NCBI GenBank assembly: GCA_029255685.2
Contig: CM055312.2
Coordinates: forward strand, 17,136,649-17,200,648
Reading direction: 5' to 3'
DNA from: Silene conica
Taxonomy: Eukaryota > Streptophyta > Magnoliopsida > Caryophyllales > Caryophyllaceae
DNA: 64,000 nucleotides
A model generated the notes under the pieces. The model saw only the letters and a program-made list of their open reading frames with translations, was not told the DNA's origin and did no database searches. Shown here in pieces: positions 10,449-22,834 of the stretch (position 1 is its first letter; each line of letters starts with the position of its first letter). A program made the translations under genes and the position numbers.

Positions 10449-12567
10449 ATGCCTCCCAAGAACATCAACCGAGAACTACAACGTATTGCCAACACCTATA
10501 ATCCATCCTACGTTGCAAAATTAAAAATGTCCACCTCACCATCTCAACCACCTCCTGCCTCACCCAAAGTTCCGGCCAAACCGAAGTCCCGTGCCAAAAC
10601 CGCGGCCAGACCTGGCCTTGGCAAACCCCGAGGACGAGGGCGCGGTGGACTTAAGCGACAACCTGCATTGTCCTTAGCTCTAGATGCTAGTGTCGACTAC
10701 TCTGACTCTGAAGAAAGGGTTGATTTAAACGTTGAACCCGGAAAGGAGATACCCGAAGAAGAGGTGGGAAATGAGGATGTTGATGAGGGTGAAGCAAGTT
10801 CACCAAAAAATGCTCCTGAGAAAGAAAAAGAAGTGGAGGAAGTTGTTGCTAAAGGAGGAAGCAAAACCAGAAAGGGAAAAGGAAAACCAAATCAAAAGAA
10901 TAAGGAGAGTGAGCCAAGTGTTGAAACCGAAAAAGAAAAAGAGAGTGAAGTCAATGTTGAACATGAAAAAGAAAGTGAGGAAATTGTTGAGGAACAAAAT
11001 GTAGAATCTGAGAAAAGTGTTGAAAAAGAGCGAAGTGTCGAAAAAGATGTTGGGGGCACTGAAACCGAGGTCGAAAATCCGAACAATGTCGGAGAAGAAG
11101 AAGAAGAAGTGGTTGGGTCTGAAAAGGATACCACAAACGTTTCATCTGGTGATGTTGAGGGTAGAACTGATAAGGGAAAATCTGTCATGGTTGAGGAGAA
11201 TTTGGATAATGCCGATGAACACCACGTGTCTGATGAAATACTTGAACCATTTCACCTTGAAAACAATCCCTCCTCCTCCAAACGAAAACTGAACATGGCT
11301 GATTTATTTGGAGACGAGTTTGGTGAGGAATATGGTGGTGAAGAGATTCTTTCCCACTTTGTCAAAACCAAGAAAAAGACCCAACCAAAACAAACCAAGA
11401 AAACATCCACTCAAAAACCAAGGAAACGATCCAAGATTGATAAAACTCCAATACCATACCCAAGTGAGAGTGAGGAAAAGGAGGACCCTGCTTCAAATGC
11501 TTGCCGTGACATCATGGCCACCCCATTCGAAGAGCCATTCAAAAATGAAGTTCTTGCTTATCTCAACACCTTGGAGCTCCCGGAACAAGTGCTCAAACTT
11601 TGCCGAGAACTCCTTGGGTGCTCTTTCCATTCAGGCAGGCGCTTTCCTCTTGATTGGTATGATTCCTCCCCTGCCTTTCAATTCTTTCACACCCATATCC
11701 TTGCCCAAAAATGGACCTTTCTACTCGACAAAAGCTTTCCCACTTATGTGTCCGATGTGGTACAGTTCTATGCAACGGTTACTGTGGACGTTGCATCTGG
11801 AACTCTATCCGCCTATGTCAACAATAAACCTTTCATGCTTACAATTTCCCAACTAGCCAAAGCCCTTGATATTGAACCTACTGGGCTAGCCATTTTTCCA
11901 AGGGGTACTTGGGGCGCACTTGACCCATCTGTTGTTGACCAAGTCCTCACTGTTTTACGTCCCCAAAACTCTCGCAACCGATCAAATGTCTATGCAACCG
12001 AACTCAAATCCAACCATCGGTTCCTCTTTAACTTTTTTCAGCGAACTGTTTGTCCCGGTAGCAACACTCGGGGTAGGTGCTCCTACCTCGAAATGCTTCT
12101 CATCCATCACCTCCATACCAATCAGAAAATCAACCTACCGCCCTCATTTTTCATCGAATCCATGAAGTCTCCACGGATATAAAAAAGGGGGACTTTGATA
12201 AGAAAACCATCCTTCCCTATGACATGTGGCTTTCGATGATCATGCACAAAAAGAAGATGGTGAAAAGGGTAGTTTGGCGGTTCAGTTGAGTGATGAGATG
12301 ACAATGGGTTTACTGTCCCAGATGACTCTGGATGTTGTTAACGGGAAGCTGGCTCGGAAATTTGGAGGACCTGGGAAAGTTGCAACGGTCGGGGGAAATG
12401 TTGCTTTGGGTGCTATTAATGGGAAGCTTGACAAACTTACCGGGTTGGTTTCTAAACTCTTGGCTGAAATGGAAAGGATGAAGAAGGAGATGTCGGAGCT
12501 GCGAACTGTCAATGAGGATCTCATCGAGCGTGTGGGTGCCGCTAATGATGATGATTCCGATGCCTAA
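10449..12567 (+). pseudogene. Third ORF region of Sirevirus A ('envelope-like', plant transposon-associated domain)
   Basis: Lies between pol and the 3' LTR in the same orientation. I take the start as the Met of MPPKNINRELQRI rather than the upstream in-frame Met, because this one opens the ordered sequence. The N-terminal third is basic and Pro-rich (KPRGRGRGG), followed by about 170 residues rich in Glu, Lys and Val with a reiterated EKE(S)EV pattern. A folded domain follows (around FPLDWYDSS...FPTYVSDVVQFYATV...LAKALDIEP) resembling the putative plant transposon protein family found in Sireviruses and Athila elements. A Leu-rich coiled-coil tail (LDKLTGLVSKLLAEMERM) ends it. Such ORFs have been called env-like in SIRE1. 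I see no convincing evidence of membrane insertion, so the function is unknown. Part of a broken element. Confidence 0.7.
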
Positions 12568-12598
12568 ACCTTTCCTCCTTACCTTTTTATTATGACTC

Positions 12599-12601
<3 letters not shown>

Positions 12602-12629
<28 letters not shown>
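12602..12629 (+). repeat. Poly(A) run downstream of the third ORF
   Basis: An uninterrupted run of about 27 A just after the third-ORF region of Sirevirus A. It could be a simple-sequence expansion or a trace of a polyadenylated RNA; the sequence alone cannot tell. Confidence 0.6.
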
Positions 12630-12630
<1 letters not shown>

Positions 12631-12737
12631 TACTTGCATGTGTGTTATTGTTTCTTCTGTTTTTCAGACTCTCGTATTTCGCTTTGTACTACTGGATCCG
12701 TATCTTTTGAACACTACTCTCCCCTATTGATGATGTC

Positions 12738-12989
12738 AAGAGGGGGAAGTACATCTAAATTATGTTGTGTGTTATTTAATGACTCTTAGGCTAACGTTCA
12801 CCGTAGAAATAGCTTAGCTTTTTATTAGACGTATTACTTAGGATTAGGAATGATTGACCCCTTGACCACCTTGATTATGCATGAGTAATGTGTTATTTAT
12901 CTTGGCCTAAACAGACCGACTCACCATGGGTTGAGGGGGAACTTGTCTCATAATTTTGATTGTAACTTGTCATCATCAAAGGGGGAATT
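12738..12989 (+). other. Polypurine tracts of Sirevirus A (three)
   Basis: AAGAGGGGGAAG (12738-12749), TTGAGGGGGAA (12931-12941) and AAAGGGGGAATT (12978-12989). The last abuts the 3' LTR and is the functional-looking plus-strand primer; multiple purine tracts in this zone are a described Sirevirus trait. Confidence 0.8.
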
Positions 12990-14320
12990 TGTTGGAACAC
13001 AATATGTTGATGATGACAAGTTACCTTGATTAATCTAATGTTTGCTTGATTATACAAGAGATTAGCAAAATGACATAAAGCCTATTGAAGATCACAAGTT
13101 CATATGTCAAGATACAAGCAAAGATAAGAGAAGGCCAAGTCTAGGAATGTGTTGTAAGCAAGGTAGTCAACATTCATTCGTATTTGTTAGAGGTGCAAAA
13201 TCCTTGCAACAGTCCAACAGACTGTTGCAACTGGGGTTTCTAGTACGGTCATGGAGATTATATTTCGTAAAATATTTTTATCAAAAGTATTGGTGTTTTG
13301 GTTCATTTACATATTTCAAATGTTTTACAAACTGAAGGAAATTAATTTGAAAATCAAAAGCTCAACTTGCACATGAGGTCTAAGGGTTAGAAAAAGTAGA
13401 AAGTTTACTTTTTCCTTTTTTGGCAATTAGACCTACAAAAGGAAGGTTCCTTCTTACACTCTTTCCTTAAGTGGGTTGCTTTGAGCCTTGAGTAGTTTAC
13501 CTTGAGCATTGCAACCATGTGCATTTTCAGTTTGTAAAAGACACTTCTATTTGAACCCTTGGGTAAAAGAGTTATGCAAACAAATTACACAACTTGAGAG
13601 CTCCTCTCACTCGCCCAAACCCTCTATAAATACCAACCCTTTAGCTCATTAATTGCTAAGACTTTCTAAGCATTTATTGTAAAACTTTGCAAAACCTTTT
13701 TAAGCATTTACTCTTCAAGTTTATTTTGCAAAAGTTTCTGTTTTAAAAGAAGTCTTCAATTGTTTTCGAAAAGCTATGATCTCCTTGTACTAGTTCGCAC
13801 TTCTAATGAGTATAAATGTTTGTTCGATGAACCTTGCGTTTAGATCTTAAAAGTAGTCTCCATGTTCTTTAAGAGAACTCTTGAGACATTGATCTTGTAA
13901 ACCAATGGTAGAACAACAAACTCTTAGAGCGGAGTAGCTTTAAGTTTGAGTCAAGTCTTCGAGCGGAGTAGCTCTTAGCAAAAGCAACCGGAGTAGGTTG
14001 GAGAGTTGTTTTGTTGTAATAGTTTTAGTTAAGCGGAGTAGCTTCTAAACTTTCAATAAAATAACGGTTGGACGTAGGCTCCGGAGTAGGAGCTGAACCA
14101 ATTTTTTATATCGCTTGTTTATTACTCTTTCTCGTACTTGTTCTCGTTTCTTGTTATACTCGTAGTAGATCAGCTCTATGCAACAGTTCCTTATACTGTT
14201 GCTTAGTCCCGGATCTTGTTGCCTTAAATCGTGAAACACTTAAGCTACTTCTGAATTTTTAAAAGGTCGCCTAATCACCCCCTCCCCCTCTTAGGTGCTA
14301 AACTCGTTCTTGATTCTTCA
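12990..14320 (+). repeat. 3' LTR of Sirevirus A
   Basis: 1331 bp, matching the 5' LTR with about five substitutions and one single-base indel by eye. It carries hairpins at 13204-13230 and 14180-14202. It ends CA and is followed by TATGT. Confidence 0.95.
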
Positions 14321-14864
14321 TATGTATTACCTAAACCAACAAGGAATGAGAACTAGTCTTTGCTTAAGTTACACAGAAACAAAACTCAATTACTAAGCTG
14401 TAACATTAGTTGTATGAAAAAAAAAGAGAAGGTAAGTTACTCCGTAATTATTACCAAATACGACAACTAATAGACATCAATAACGTCCATTTTGCAACAT
14501 AACAAGAAAATTCTTAGTTAACCGATAATGACAATTTGAAATGAATTTGTTTTCTTATATTGAGATTAAACTTTCTACTTTTTATTTCAACACTTTAAAT
14601 TAGAGTTTCTATTCATATTTTTGCACGTATAATGACTAAGTTATCCTCATAGAGTGAATTTCACCATAAAATCATAAAATATCTAATTTTTAGGTAACTT
14701 TAACACTACACGAGTGCTTTTACATTTCTTTATTATGTTGTATAACTCGATGTTATCCGAGGTACTAGATTCAGAGATACAATCAAAAAGACTGTTATTA
14801 TAAATAATGATTTAATATTGTACAACTAGATAAATTTAAATGAAAAACAACTTATATCTCGCTA
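14321..14864. other. AT-rich spacer between element A and the nest
   Basis: No ORF or recognisable repeat. The last five bases (CGCTA, 14860-14864) are the left target duplication of copia element B. Confidence 0.6.
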
Positions 14865-15008
14865 TGTGAAATTAGATAAGGTAGAATGTATTCTGTTGTA
14901 TTCCAAATAGAATGGAAAGGTATTTATACAACATGATTTGGGTAAAGCCCATAATAAAACGAAAGTAATGAGAACCCATAATAATGTTAGGCCTATTCGG
15001 CCTTAATA
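14865..15008 (-). repeat. 3' LTR of copia element B
   Basis: 144 bp. Read on the element strand it begins TATTAAGG and ends TTCACA, a non-canonical TA...CA pair of termini confirmed by the flanking target duplication. The adjacent CTCCCCCTC at 15009-15017 is the complement of a GAGGGGGAG polypurine tract. Confidence 0.92.
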
Positions 15009-15803
15009 CTCCCCCTCAAACTGGAGCGTGAAGATAAAAAATGTCCAGTTTGCGGAGTAAGAAATAAACTGTGACGAAGGCAAGGCAAGGCCTTTGTAAA
15101 AATATCAGCCAACTGGGAATTTGTCGCAACATGATGAGGTCGTATCAAACCATCAAAAATAGCATCACGAATAAAGTGACAATCAACTTTTATATGTTTC
15201 GTCCGCTCATGAAAGACGGGATTCTGGGCAAGGTGAAGCGCCGATTTGCTATCGCTATAAACATTCAATGGCCGAGGAACAGAGAAACCGAGGCTAGAGA
15301 CTAGACCAACCAACCACTTCAACTCACATAAAACAGCGGTCATCGATCTATATTCAGCTACTGCGGAGGATAAAGACACAGTTTGTTGTTTTTTAGACTT
15401 CCAGGAGACGGGGGAATCACCAACAAACACAATCCATCCCGAAACTGAACGGCGAGACAAAGGGCAGCCGGCATAATCCGAGTCACACCATCCAGAAATA
15501 GTGAGAGAGCTATCAGACCGTAATAATATTCCTTGGCCTGGCCGGCCCTTAAGATAACGAACCACCCGTAGAGCAGCGTCCATATGCTCCTTACGCGGCT
15601 GATGCAAGAATTGTGATAAGATATGTACGGCATAAGAAAGGTCTGGACGAGTGACTGCAAGATAGACTAAACGACCCACAAGTCGTCGATAAGACTCGGG
15701 ATCAGCAAGAATCTCACCTGAAGCAAGTCCCAGCCGATGATGTTGCTCAATAGGTGTGGTTACGGGCTTAGCCCCCAAGAGCCCAGTTTCGGAAATAATA
15801 TCC
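15009..15803 (-). pseudogene. RT C-terminal part and RNase H of copia element B (fossil)
   Basis: Encodes the end of a copia reverse transcriptase (ITETGLLGAKPVTTPIE-like thumb region, RLVGRLVYLAVTRPDLSYAVHILSQF) and RNase H (GWCDSDYAGCPLSRRSVSG, then ADIFTKALP near the end). The rest of RT continues beyond the inserted chromovirus at 25668. The split is an insertion with a TATCC duplication. Confidence 0.88.
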
Positions 15804-16756
15804 TGTAACACCCCCGTTTATTTAGAGGCCTAAACTAGGACTCCCCCAAATAAACAAGGGTGTTACCATCTCGGTTACCCGAGGTAGTAGTTAACAAAGG
15901 AAGAAACACAATACTTTATTGAATAAATAAATGTTAAACATATGTCTCCGGATATTACAACTGTTTATGAAACCAAACTAGAAGTTCAACATGTCGGAAA
16001 ACTATATGACTGAGCTAACACTAGACAGGTCTGGTCCATGTCCTCTCCACCCCTCCAGCATCCACAAGTCTAAACCTGTCATTCTGCTCCCCAATAAATT
16101 GGATCAACGCAGACACAATCAAACAAATAAAAGGGTCAACACGAGGTTGAGTAGGTAATATAATCACAACATGAAATAACACAATCAATAATTCTTCCAT
16201 CTCCTCCACAACCACCACATCTCCAACACACCACACCTCCCATGGCCATATCATAAGTCCCTTATCACAAGACCCATATCACAAGACCCCTTATCACAAA
16301 TCCCGTTCTCCACAATAATCAGTAATCATTCAATCATGTTATATCATAAATATATATATCAACCAAATAACGAGTGTTCTCATGTCAGATCACAATGACA
16401 ACATAGATATTCCCCTACCTCAATAGTCGGATGAAGTCGTTAGTTGCACAGCTGCTAAAAATGTTCCACTCGGAAACCGTTACCTAAACGTGTAATGCGC
16501 ATGATTAATAAGACTCCCTAATTTACGTGATACAAAAATGACTACTAAATATAGAAACTTTCCTTAAGTGGACATCTCCCAAAAATAGTAACTTCTAAAA
16601 TAGGTAACTTTCTAAACATGGCAACTTTAGTTTGAAATTCAAACTACTCAAAATACTCATTAATAACCATATCAAAACTTCCTATAATAAATATTAATAT
16701 ACCATAATAATAAAAAAGATACTAATATTAATAATATATACTAATAACATAATCAA

Positions 16757-16789
<33 letters not shown>

Positions 16790-18073
16790 CATAAATAAAC
16801 TTTATAACCCAAAACAACCATCCCCTTACCCGTGTACTACCAACCGTGACAAACAGCCCCCTATAACCACCGTGCACGCCCCACAACCACCGACAGCCGC
16901 CGACACAAACACCCCGACTATCTTCTACCACCCCAACCACACCAGCCACCTGACCGACAGCCGCCGGTGAGTTGAACCAGAGCCCAGATCAGGCCTGGTT
17001 CCTCACCCACGACCCTGACCACGCTACTTTAACCATCACTTCGACGCAATCCCCCCCCACAACCAACACCAGCCTCGACCACCAAGACCACCCCTGGACT
17101 CCAGACTCCAGACACGGTGGTAGCATCGCACTGACCTCCCCCGAGTCCTCAATGCTACCACCCCCCAAACACCCCTGTACACGCCTATACAAAACGAAAC
17201 TGGACTGCAACAAAACACAACCTCACGACCACCCCTGACAAACCCCCCTGTACCACCATGACCAGACACCACCGTACCTCGAGACCACCACCACGAGCAA
17301 CCCCCATAAACCACCTGTCTCAACACCCAAAGACCCACAAAAATAAACATACGAACAAATCTAAAAACTGATTATAAAACGTATCAGAAAAACGCCTGTT
17401 GAACTCGTATTACACCCCTTCCCTGACACCGCATTCGCCACCTTCGAAAGTGTGCAAAAACAACCAACGACACGACACCTATGACCAACATCTACTCATT
17501 ATGTATCCTAGTATAATCGTATGTAAAAACAACAAGAAATAAACGTGTTTGCATTCCTCTAAACAGACGACAAAGACCATACATAAAACTGAGATTAAAG
17601 TGGACGTGGTGAGCATACCAGATCCTTGGCCAAATCGAGGTACCCTAGGACCACCTACGACCACCGTGAGCAGGCTCTTTCTCTTCCCTACAGTGACGGC
17701 TAGGTTGTTGTGAGATCTTGTTTGTGTTTGAATAGGGTTTAGGGTATGGAAAACCTCCCTATATATGGCGGCAGGCAGGTGTTCTAAACAGGGGTTCTGA
17801 AATAAACGTATGGGCTACGTCTTTGTCACACTTTTCGAGGCCCAATTCGAGGTACCAGGAGGGCACAAGTTCGAGTCTTATTAACATCATACCACCACTA
17901 TTATTACAAGGTGCCTTGGTTCCCATTTCGAATCCCACTGAAGACCAAACGCTCATAAAAAAGTGAGTATGCAAAAGCTTATAAAACGACCAATTTAATA
18001 AGTAACTCATCGCTTAACCATAAAGTACCCATGAATTACTATATTTTCAATAATAATAATTCGGGTTATTACA
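15804..18073 (-). repeat. 3' LTR of chromovirus F
   Basis: 2270 bp, starting TGTAACACCC on the + strand. It contains an (AAT)n run at 16760-16788 and a C-rich stretch at 16860-17300. It is matched by 23386-25667. Confidence 0.95.
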
Positions 18074-18086
18074 GTCTTCCCCCCTT
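18074..18086 (-). other. Polypurine tract of chromovirus F
   Basis: GTCTTCCCCCCTT on the + strand reads AAGGGGGGAAGAC on the element strand, directly next to the 3' LTR. Confidence 0.85.
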
Positions 18087-18239
18087 AAAATGAACTTCAT
18101 CCCGAAGTTCACCCACTCATAACGTCAACCCATACACACGACACACCCTAATCATGTTAAAACATGTTAAATCATGAAATGTTACATTCTACCCCACTAA
18201 AAAAAAGAGTTACGTCCTCGTAACTTACCTCAAACAAAA

Positions 18240-21200
18240 AGCTACGGATAACGCTCCTACATGGACGCCTCGGACTTCCAAGTAGCCTCCTCCATGTTGT
18301 GATTGGTCCATAAGACCTTGACTAACACTGTCTCTCCATTTCGCGTCTTTCGAATCTTCATATCCAAAATCTCCTTTGGAAGCTCAACATACGTAAGTTG
18401 CTCATCGACCTCAATCACCTCATGGCTCAACACATGTGAGGGATCACTCAAATACTTCCTTAACTGAGATACATGGAACACATTATGGACCCTGGAGAGA
18501 GCTGGTGGTAAAGCTAACCGATATGCCACCTCCCCAACCCTGTCCAAAATCTCAAACGGTCCAATAAACTTTTGACTCAGTTTACCTCGCTTTCAAAACC
18601 TCATTACACCCTTAATATGACATACCTTTAGCAGTACCTTCTCGCCTACCTCAAAAGAAATGTCACTCCTCTTGAGATCTGCATAACTCTTCTGTCTGTC
18701 CTGGGCAGCCCTCATTTTCTGTCGAATTACCTGAACTTGCTCAACCATTTCCTGAATAATTTCCGGACCCAAATCCACAGCGTCAGCTCGATCATCCCAG
18801 CACACAGGACTCCGGCACTTCCTCCCGTACAACGCCACAAATAGAGCCATACCAATACTAGCGTGGTAGCTATTATTATAAGAGAACTCTATCAACCCCA
18901 GTCGGTCTTCCCATGATCCCCCGAATTCCAACACGCAAGCTCTTAACATATCTTCCAAGGTTTGAATAGTCCTCTCTGTCTGACCATCCGTAGCTAGATG
19001 AAAAGCCGTACTCATCTTTAACTGTGTGCCCAACGCGGTTTGCAGCTCTTGCCAAAATCTGGAGATAAATCTCGAGTCGCGATTGGAAACAATATCCTTA
19101 GGAACTCCATGCAACTTGACTACGTTCTGCACATATGACTTTGCTAATTCAGCCTTACTCCAGGTATCCTTCATTGGAATAAAGTGAGCGGACTTGGTCA
19201 ATCTATCCACGATTACCCAGATCATGTTGTTGCCCTTTTGAGTGCGAGGCAACCCCACAATGAAATCCATAGAAATACTCTCCCACTTCCATTCCGGTAC
19301 ATCCAGTGGCTGAATCGTCCCCTGAGGTCTCTTATGCTCACCCTTTGCCCTTTGACACGTCAGGCACCGCGATACAAACTCTGCAACCTCCTTCTTCCTA
19401 TTGGGCCACCAGAAAGTCTTCTTGAGGTCTTTGTACAATTTGTCACCCCCGGGTGAACGGAGTATGGCGTAGCATGAGCTTCTGTTAAAATTTTCTTTTT
19501 CAATTCCTCATTATCCGGCATACACCATCTCCCACTGAATCTCAGGCTATCGTCATCATGGACACTGAATTTGGATTCGGTCCCACTATCACTTCCTTCG
19601 ATAATTCTCCGCCACTTCTGAATCCTCAAGTCTTCTTTCTGCAATTCCCTTATTTCTCCATACAATTCCGGCTCCACTGTCAGATCACTAAGTGTATCCC
19701 CTTTCCGAATCATACAAATTCCCATTTCACCCAACTCATTATGCAGTCGTATTCTTGATCTGGCACTTCGCAACGCATGAATAGATTTCCTACTCAAGGC
19801 ATCGACAACTACGTTAGCCTTGCCCTCATGATAGACAATCTGCATCTCGTAGTCACCAATTAATTTTATCCACCTCCTCTGCCTCATATTTAGCTCTCGC
19901 TGAGTATAGATGTACTTCAAACTTTTGTGGTCCGAAAACACCTTAAATGTGGCTCCGTAAAGGTAATGGCGCCACAGTTTCAGTGCAAACACTACAGCCC
20001 CCAACTCCAAATCATGGGTAGGATAATTCTCTTCATAGGTCTTTAATTGACGGGAAGCATAGGCTATCACTCTCCCATTCTGCATTAGTACACACCCTAG
20101 CCCATGTTTTGAAGCATCAGTATAAACTTCAAAGTTATCATTCCCATCTGGCAAGGCAAGGATAGGAGCTGTCGTCAGACGTTCCTTAAGAGTTAAGAAC
20201 GCCTTCTCACAACTCTCATCCCATATGAAACGATTCTCCTTTCTCATTAACTCAGCGGCTTAGCTAGCTTCGAGAAGTCTTTGACAAATCTCCTGTAGTA
20301 CCCAGCTAACCCCAAGAAACTTCGGATCTCTCCCACATTCTTTGGACTTTGCCATCTTGTCACAGCTTCGATCTTGCTAGGGTCCACAGACACCCCCTCC
20401 TTGGAAATTATATGACCCAAGAAAGCAACTTTCTCTAACCTGAACTCGCATTTACTCAACTTGACATATAACCCATTCACCTCAAGAGTCTTCAACACGG
20501 TCCTCAGATGTTCCTCATGCTCTTCTTTGTTCTTGGAATACACCAAAATGTCGTCGATAAACACAACCACGAACTTATCCAGGTACGGACTGAATACCCG
20601 GTTCATCAAATCCATGAACACTGCTGGTGCATTAGTCAACCCGAACGGCATAACCACAAATTCGTAGTGGCCATACCTTGTTCTGAAAGCGGTCTTGGTG
20701 ATATCCTCATCTTTAATCCTCAATTGGTGATAACCCGATCTCAGATCAATTTTTGAAAAGACCCCGGCTCCACTCAACTGGTCGAATAGATCGTCAATTC
20801 TTGGCAAGGGGTAGCGGTTCTTAATAGTCACATTGTTCAACTCTCGGTAGTCAACGCAAAGTCTCAGACTCCCGTTCTTCTTCTTTACAAAAAGTACGGG
20901 TGCTCCCCAAGGCGACACACTAGGCCGGATGAATCCCTTCTCAGCCAATTCATCCAGTTGCCTTTTCAATTCTTCCATCTCCTTTGGTCCCATACGGTAA
21001 GGTAATTTTGATATGGGTCCTGCACCAGGCTTGAGATCGATCGAGAAGTCGACCTCCCTCCTAGGTGGTAATCCCGACACATCGTCTCGGAACACACCCT
21101 CAAATTCCCTCACTACAGGTATCTCACTAACACTCGGAGTCTCCGCCTCACAGTTCCACATCTGGCACAAGATTAAACTTTCCCCCTTCCGCAGGCTCGA

Positions 21201-21536
21201 CTTAAGGGTATTGACTGATATGAACTTGACCTTAGGTTTAACCACGAATCCCCTATAAGTAACTCTCACCCCCATAGGTCCTCTCAGAGAAATTTTCTTT
21301 TGGTAACAATTAATAAAAGCTCGGTATTTCCCCAGCCAATCCATTCCCAGGATTACTTCAAAGTCCCCCAATGGAAACTCGATAAGGTCGCACTGGAAAA
21401 CCACTTCTCCAATCCTGATGGGCACACTCCTAAAGACCCTATTACATGCCACTGATTCCCCGAATGGTATTGTTACAGAGTCCTCAAACCAGTCATAGAT
21501 GTTTAGCCCTAACTCCCTAGCATGTTCTCTAGACAC
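18240..21536 (-). pseudogene. pol region of chromovirus F: PR-RT-RH-INT-chromodomain (fossil)
   Basis: On the minus strand, in order: a retropepsin region (gag-pol boundary, LFDSGATH) and [13 protein letters not shown]; a reverse transcriptase with [29 protein letters not shown] and FIDDILVYS; an RNase H ([15 protein letters not shown]); an integrase with a zinc-binding HHCC region, WKWESISMDFIVGLP and HLATDGQTERT; and a C-terminal chromodomain ([19 protein letters not shown]). Chromodomains of this type are thought to guide insertion into methylated-histone heterochromatin, which fits the nested setting. The region is broken in a few places. Confidence 0.9.
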
Positions 21537-22834
21537 AAAAAATGGGTTGCGCCGGAATCAAAGAGTACAAAAGTAGGTTTAAGATTCACAAGAAAAGTAC
21601 CAGTCACGACGTGGGCGTCCTCCTGGGTAGCCTGTTTCTCCATGGCAAAGAGCTTGCCACTAGTCTTCACTCCACTCTGGCTAGTAGAGGCTGCTCCTGT
21701 CTGTTGATTGCCTTCAGTTGCGGTCTTCTGATTACTGCCACTCCCGTTGTACTGGTTATGTTGAGAACGGTTTTGATAGTTGTTATAGCTCTTCTGGTAG
21801 TTATTGCTAGTACCAGATCTCGAATTCCCTCCATAGCTTGACATAGGAGTACGGTAACCTCCACTCCGCGAAGTGTTCATGCGGGACCCACTGTACCCCG
21901 GAGTTGGGGTACGGTAACCCCCAGATTGGTATGCTCCCGAAGATCGACATACGGCCTGCTTATGCCCCGTATTTCCACACCCATAACACACGATCCCCAC
22001 AAAACTGGTTCCCGAACTCCCACTCTTGTAGTTTCCTCCACACTGGTTCCTGGTACCAGCCGAAGCACTGCTATTGAAATATCCACTGTACTTGTTAGAA
22101 TTCTGTTTTTTCGACCCTGAATTGTCACTCAAGGTCTCAGTCTTCCTCTTGTCACTTCTTGTCTTCTTTTCCTCTTTGATCATATCTGCGAGCCTCTCTG
22201 CTGCCCCAGCCCGCAAATAGATATCTCGGACGGTAGTGGGTGGTGCAGCAATGAGTCTCTTCTTAACAGCTATGGTTAACCCTCTCTCAAACTTCATGGC
22301 AAGCATCGGCTCATCCATCCCCATCTCCCCCACATGGCCCAGTAACTGAAGAAATTTCCGGTAGTAAACCTCCAGGGTCATCTCGTCAGTCATGCAAAAA
22401 AGTTCAAACTCTTCTCTCAGCTTGCTCTTTTGGAACTCTGGTAGAAATACCTCAAATAGGATCCTCTTAAAAGCAACCCACTCCACATGGTTAATTCCAT
22501 CTCCCATAGCTGCTTCCCGGATTTCCCCCTTGTTACCGGTCCACCAATCACCAGTCATTCCTCTCAAGTAATGAGCAGCTTGGTCTACTCTCAGCTCTTC
22601 TGGATAGTCTATCAACTCGAACAAGTTTCTGAACTCTCGACACCACTCTCCGAGTAAATGAGGTTCCCCCTCTCCAGTGAATTGCGTAGGGTTATGCCTT
22701 GCGATGATGGTACTCATTTTGGCAGAATCAAAGCGTTTGGCCCGAAGAGCTGCATTCTCTGCTAATATTCGATCTAGTTCCTCTTGAGTGATGTCAGCCG
22801 TGTTATTCCTTCTCGGAGGCATTCTATAATACAC
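21509..22834 (-). pseudogene. gag region of chromovirus F (fossil)
   Basis: Starts around MPPRRNNTADITQEELDRILAEN. The retrotransposon gag domain (FTGEGEPHLLGEWCREFRNLF..., KSKLREEFELF) is followed by a Ser/Tyr/Gly-rich low-complexity stretch and a CCHC knuckle (CYGCGNTGHKQAVC). It overlaps the start of the protease region, as in Tekay elements with a single gag-pol frame. The reading frame is long and well preserved. Confidence 0.88.

Larger units (their letters stand above)
3366..14320 (+). mobile_element. Ty1/copia Sirevirus (SIRE1-like), fossil copy A
   Basis: An 11.0-kb element with LTRs at both ends, a primer-binding site matching initiator-Met tRNA, gag, a pol in copia order (protease, integrase, RT, RNase H) and a third ORF between pol and the 3' LTR. 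Long gag, third ORF, several polypurine tracts and palindrome-bearing LTRs together are hallmarks of plant Sireviruses. Flanking pentamers TAAGT (3361-3365) and TATGT (14321-14325) agree at 4 of 5 positions. The LTRs differ by about five substitutions and one indel in 1.33 kb, suggesting insertion within the last few hundred thousand years. The coding part carries a handful of breaks, so this copy looks non-functional. Confidence 0.92.

Noticed and set aside
10449-12567. True viral envelope glycoprotein
   Set aside because: No signal peptide, transmembrane anchor or cleavage motif is visible; only the position recalls env.
17000-17350. Thr/Pro- and Gly/Val-rich ORFs in the chromovirus F LTR
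   Set aside because: They lie in the C-rich part of an LTR, differ between the two LTR copies and have no recognisable domain.
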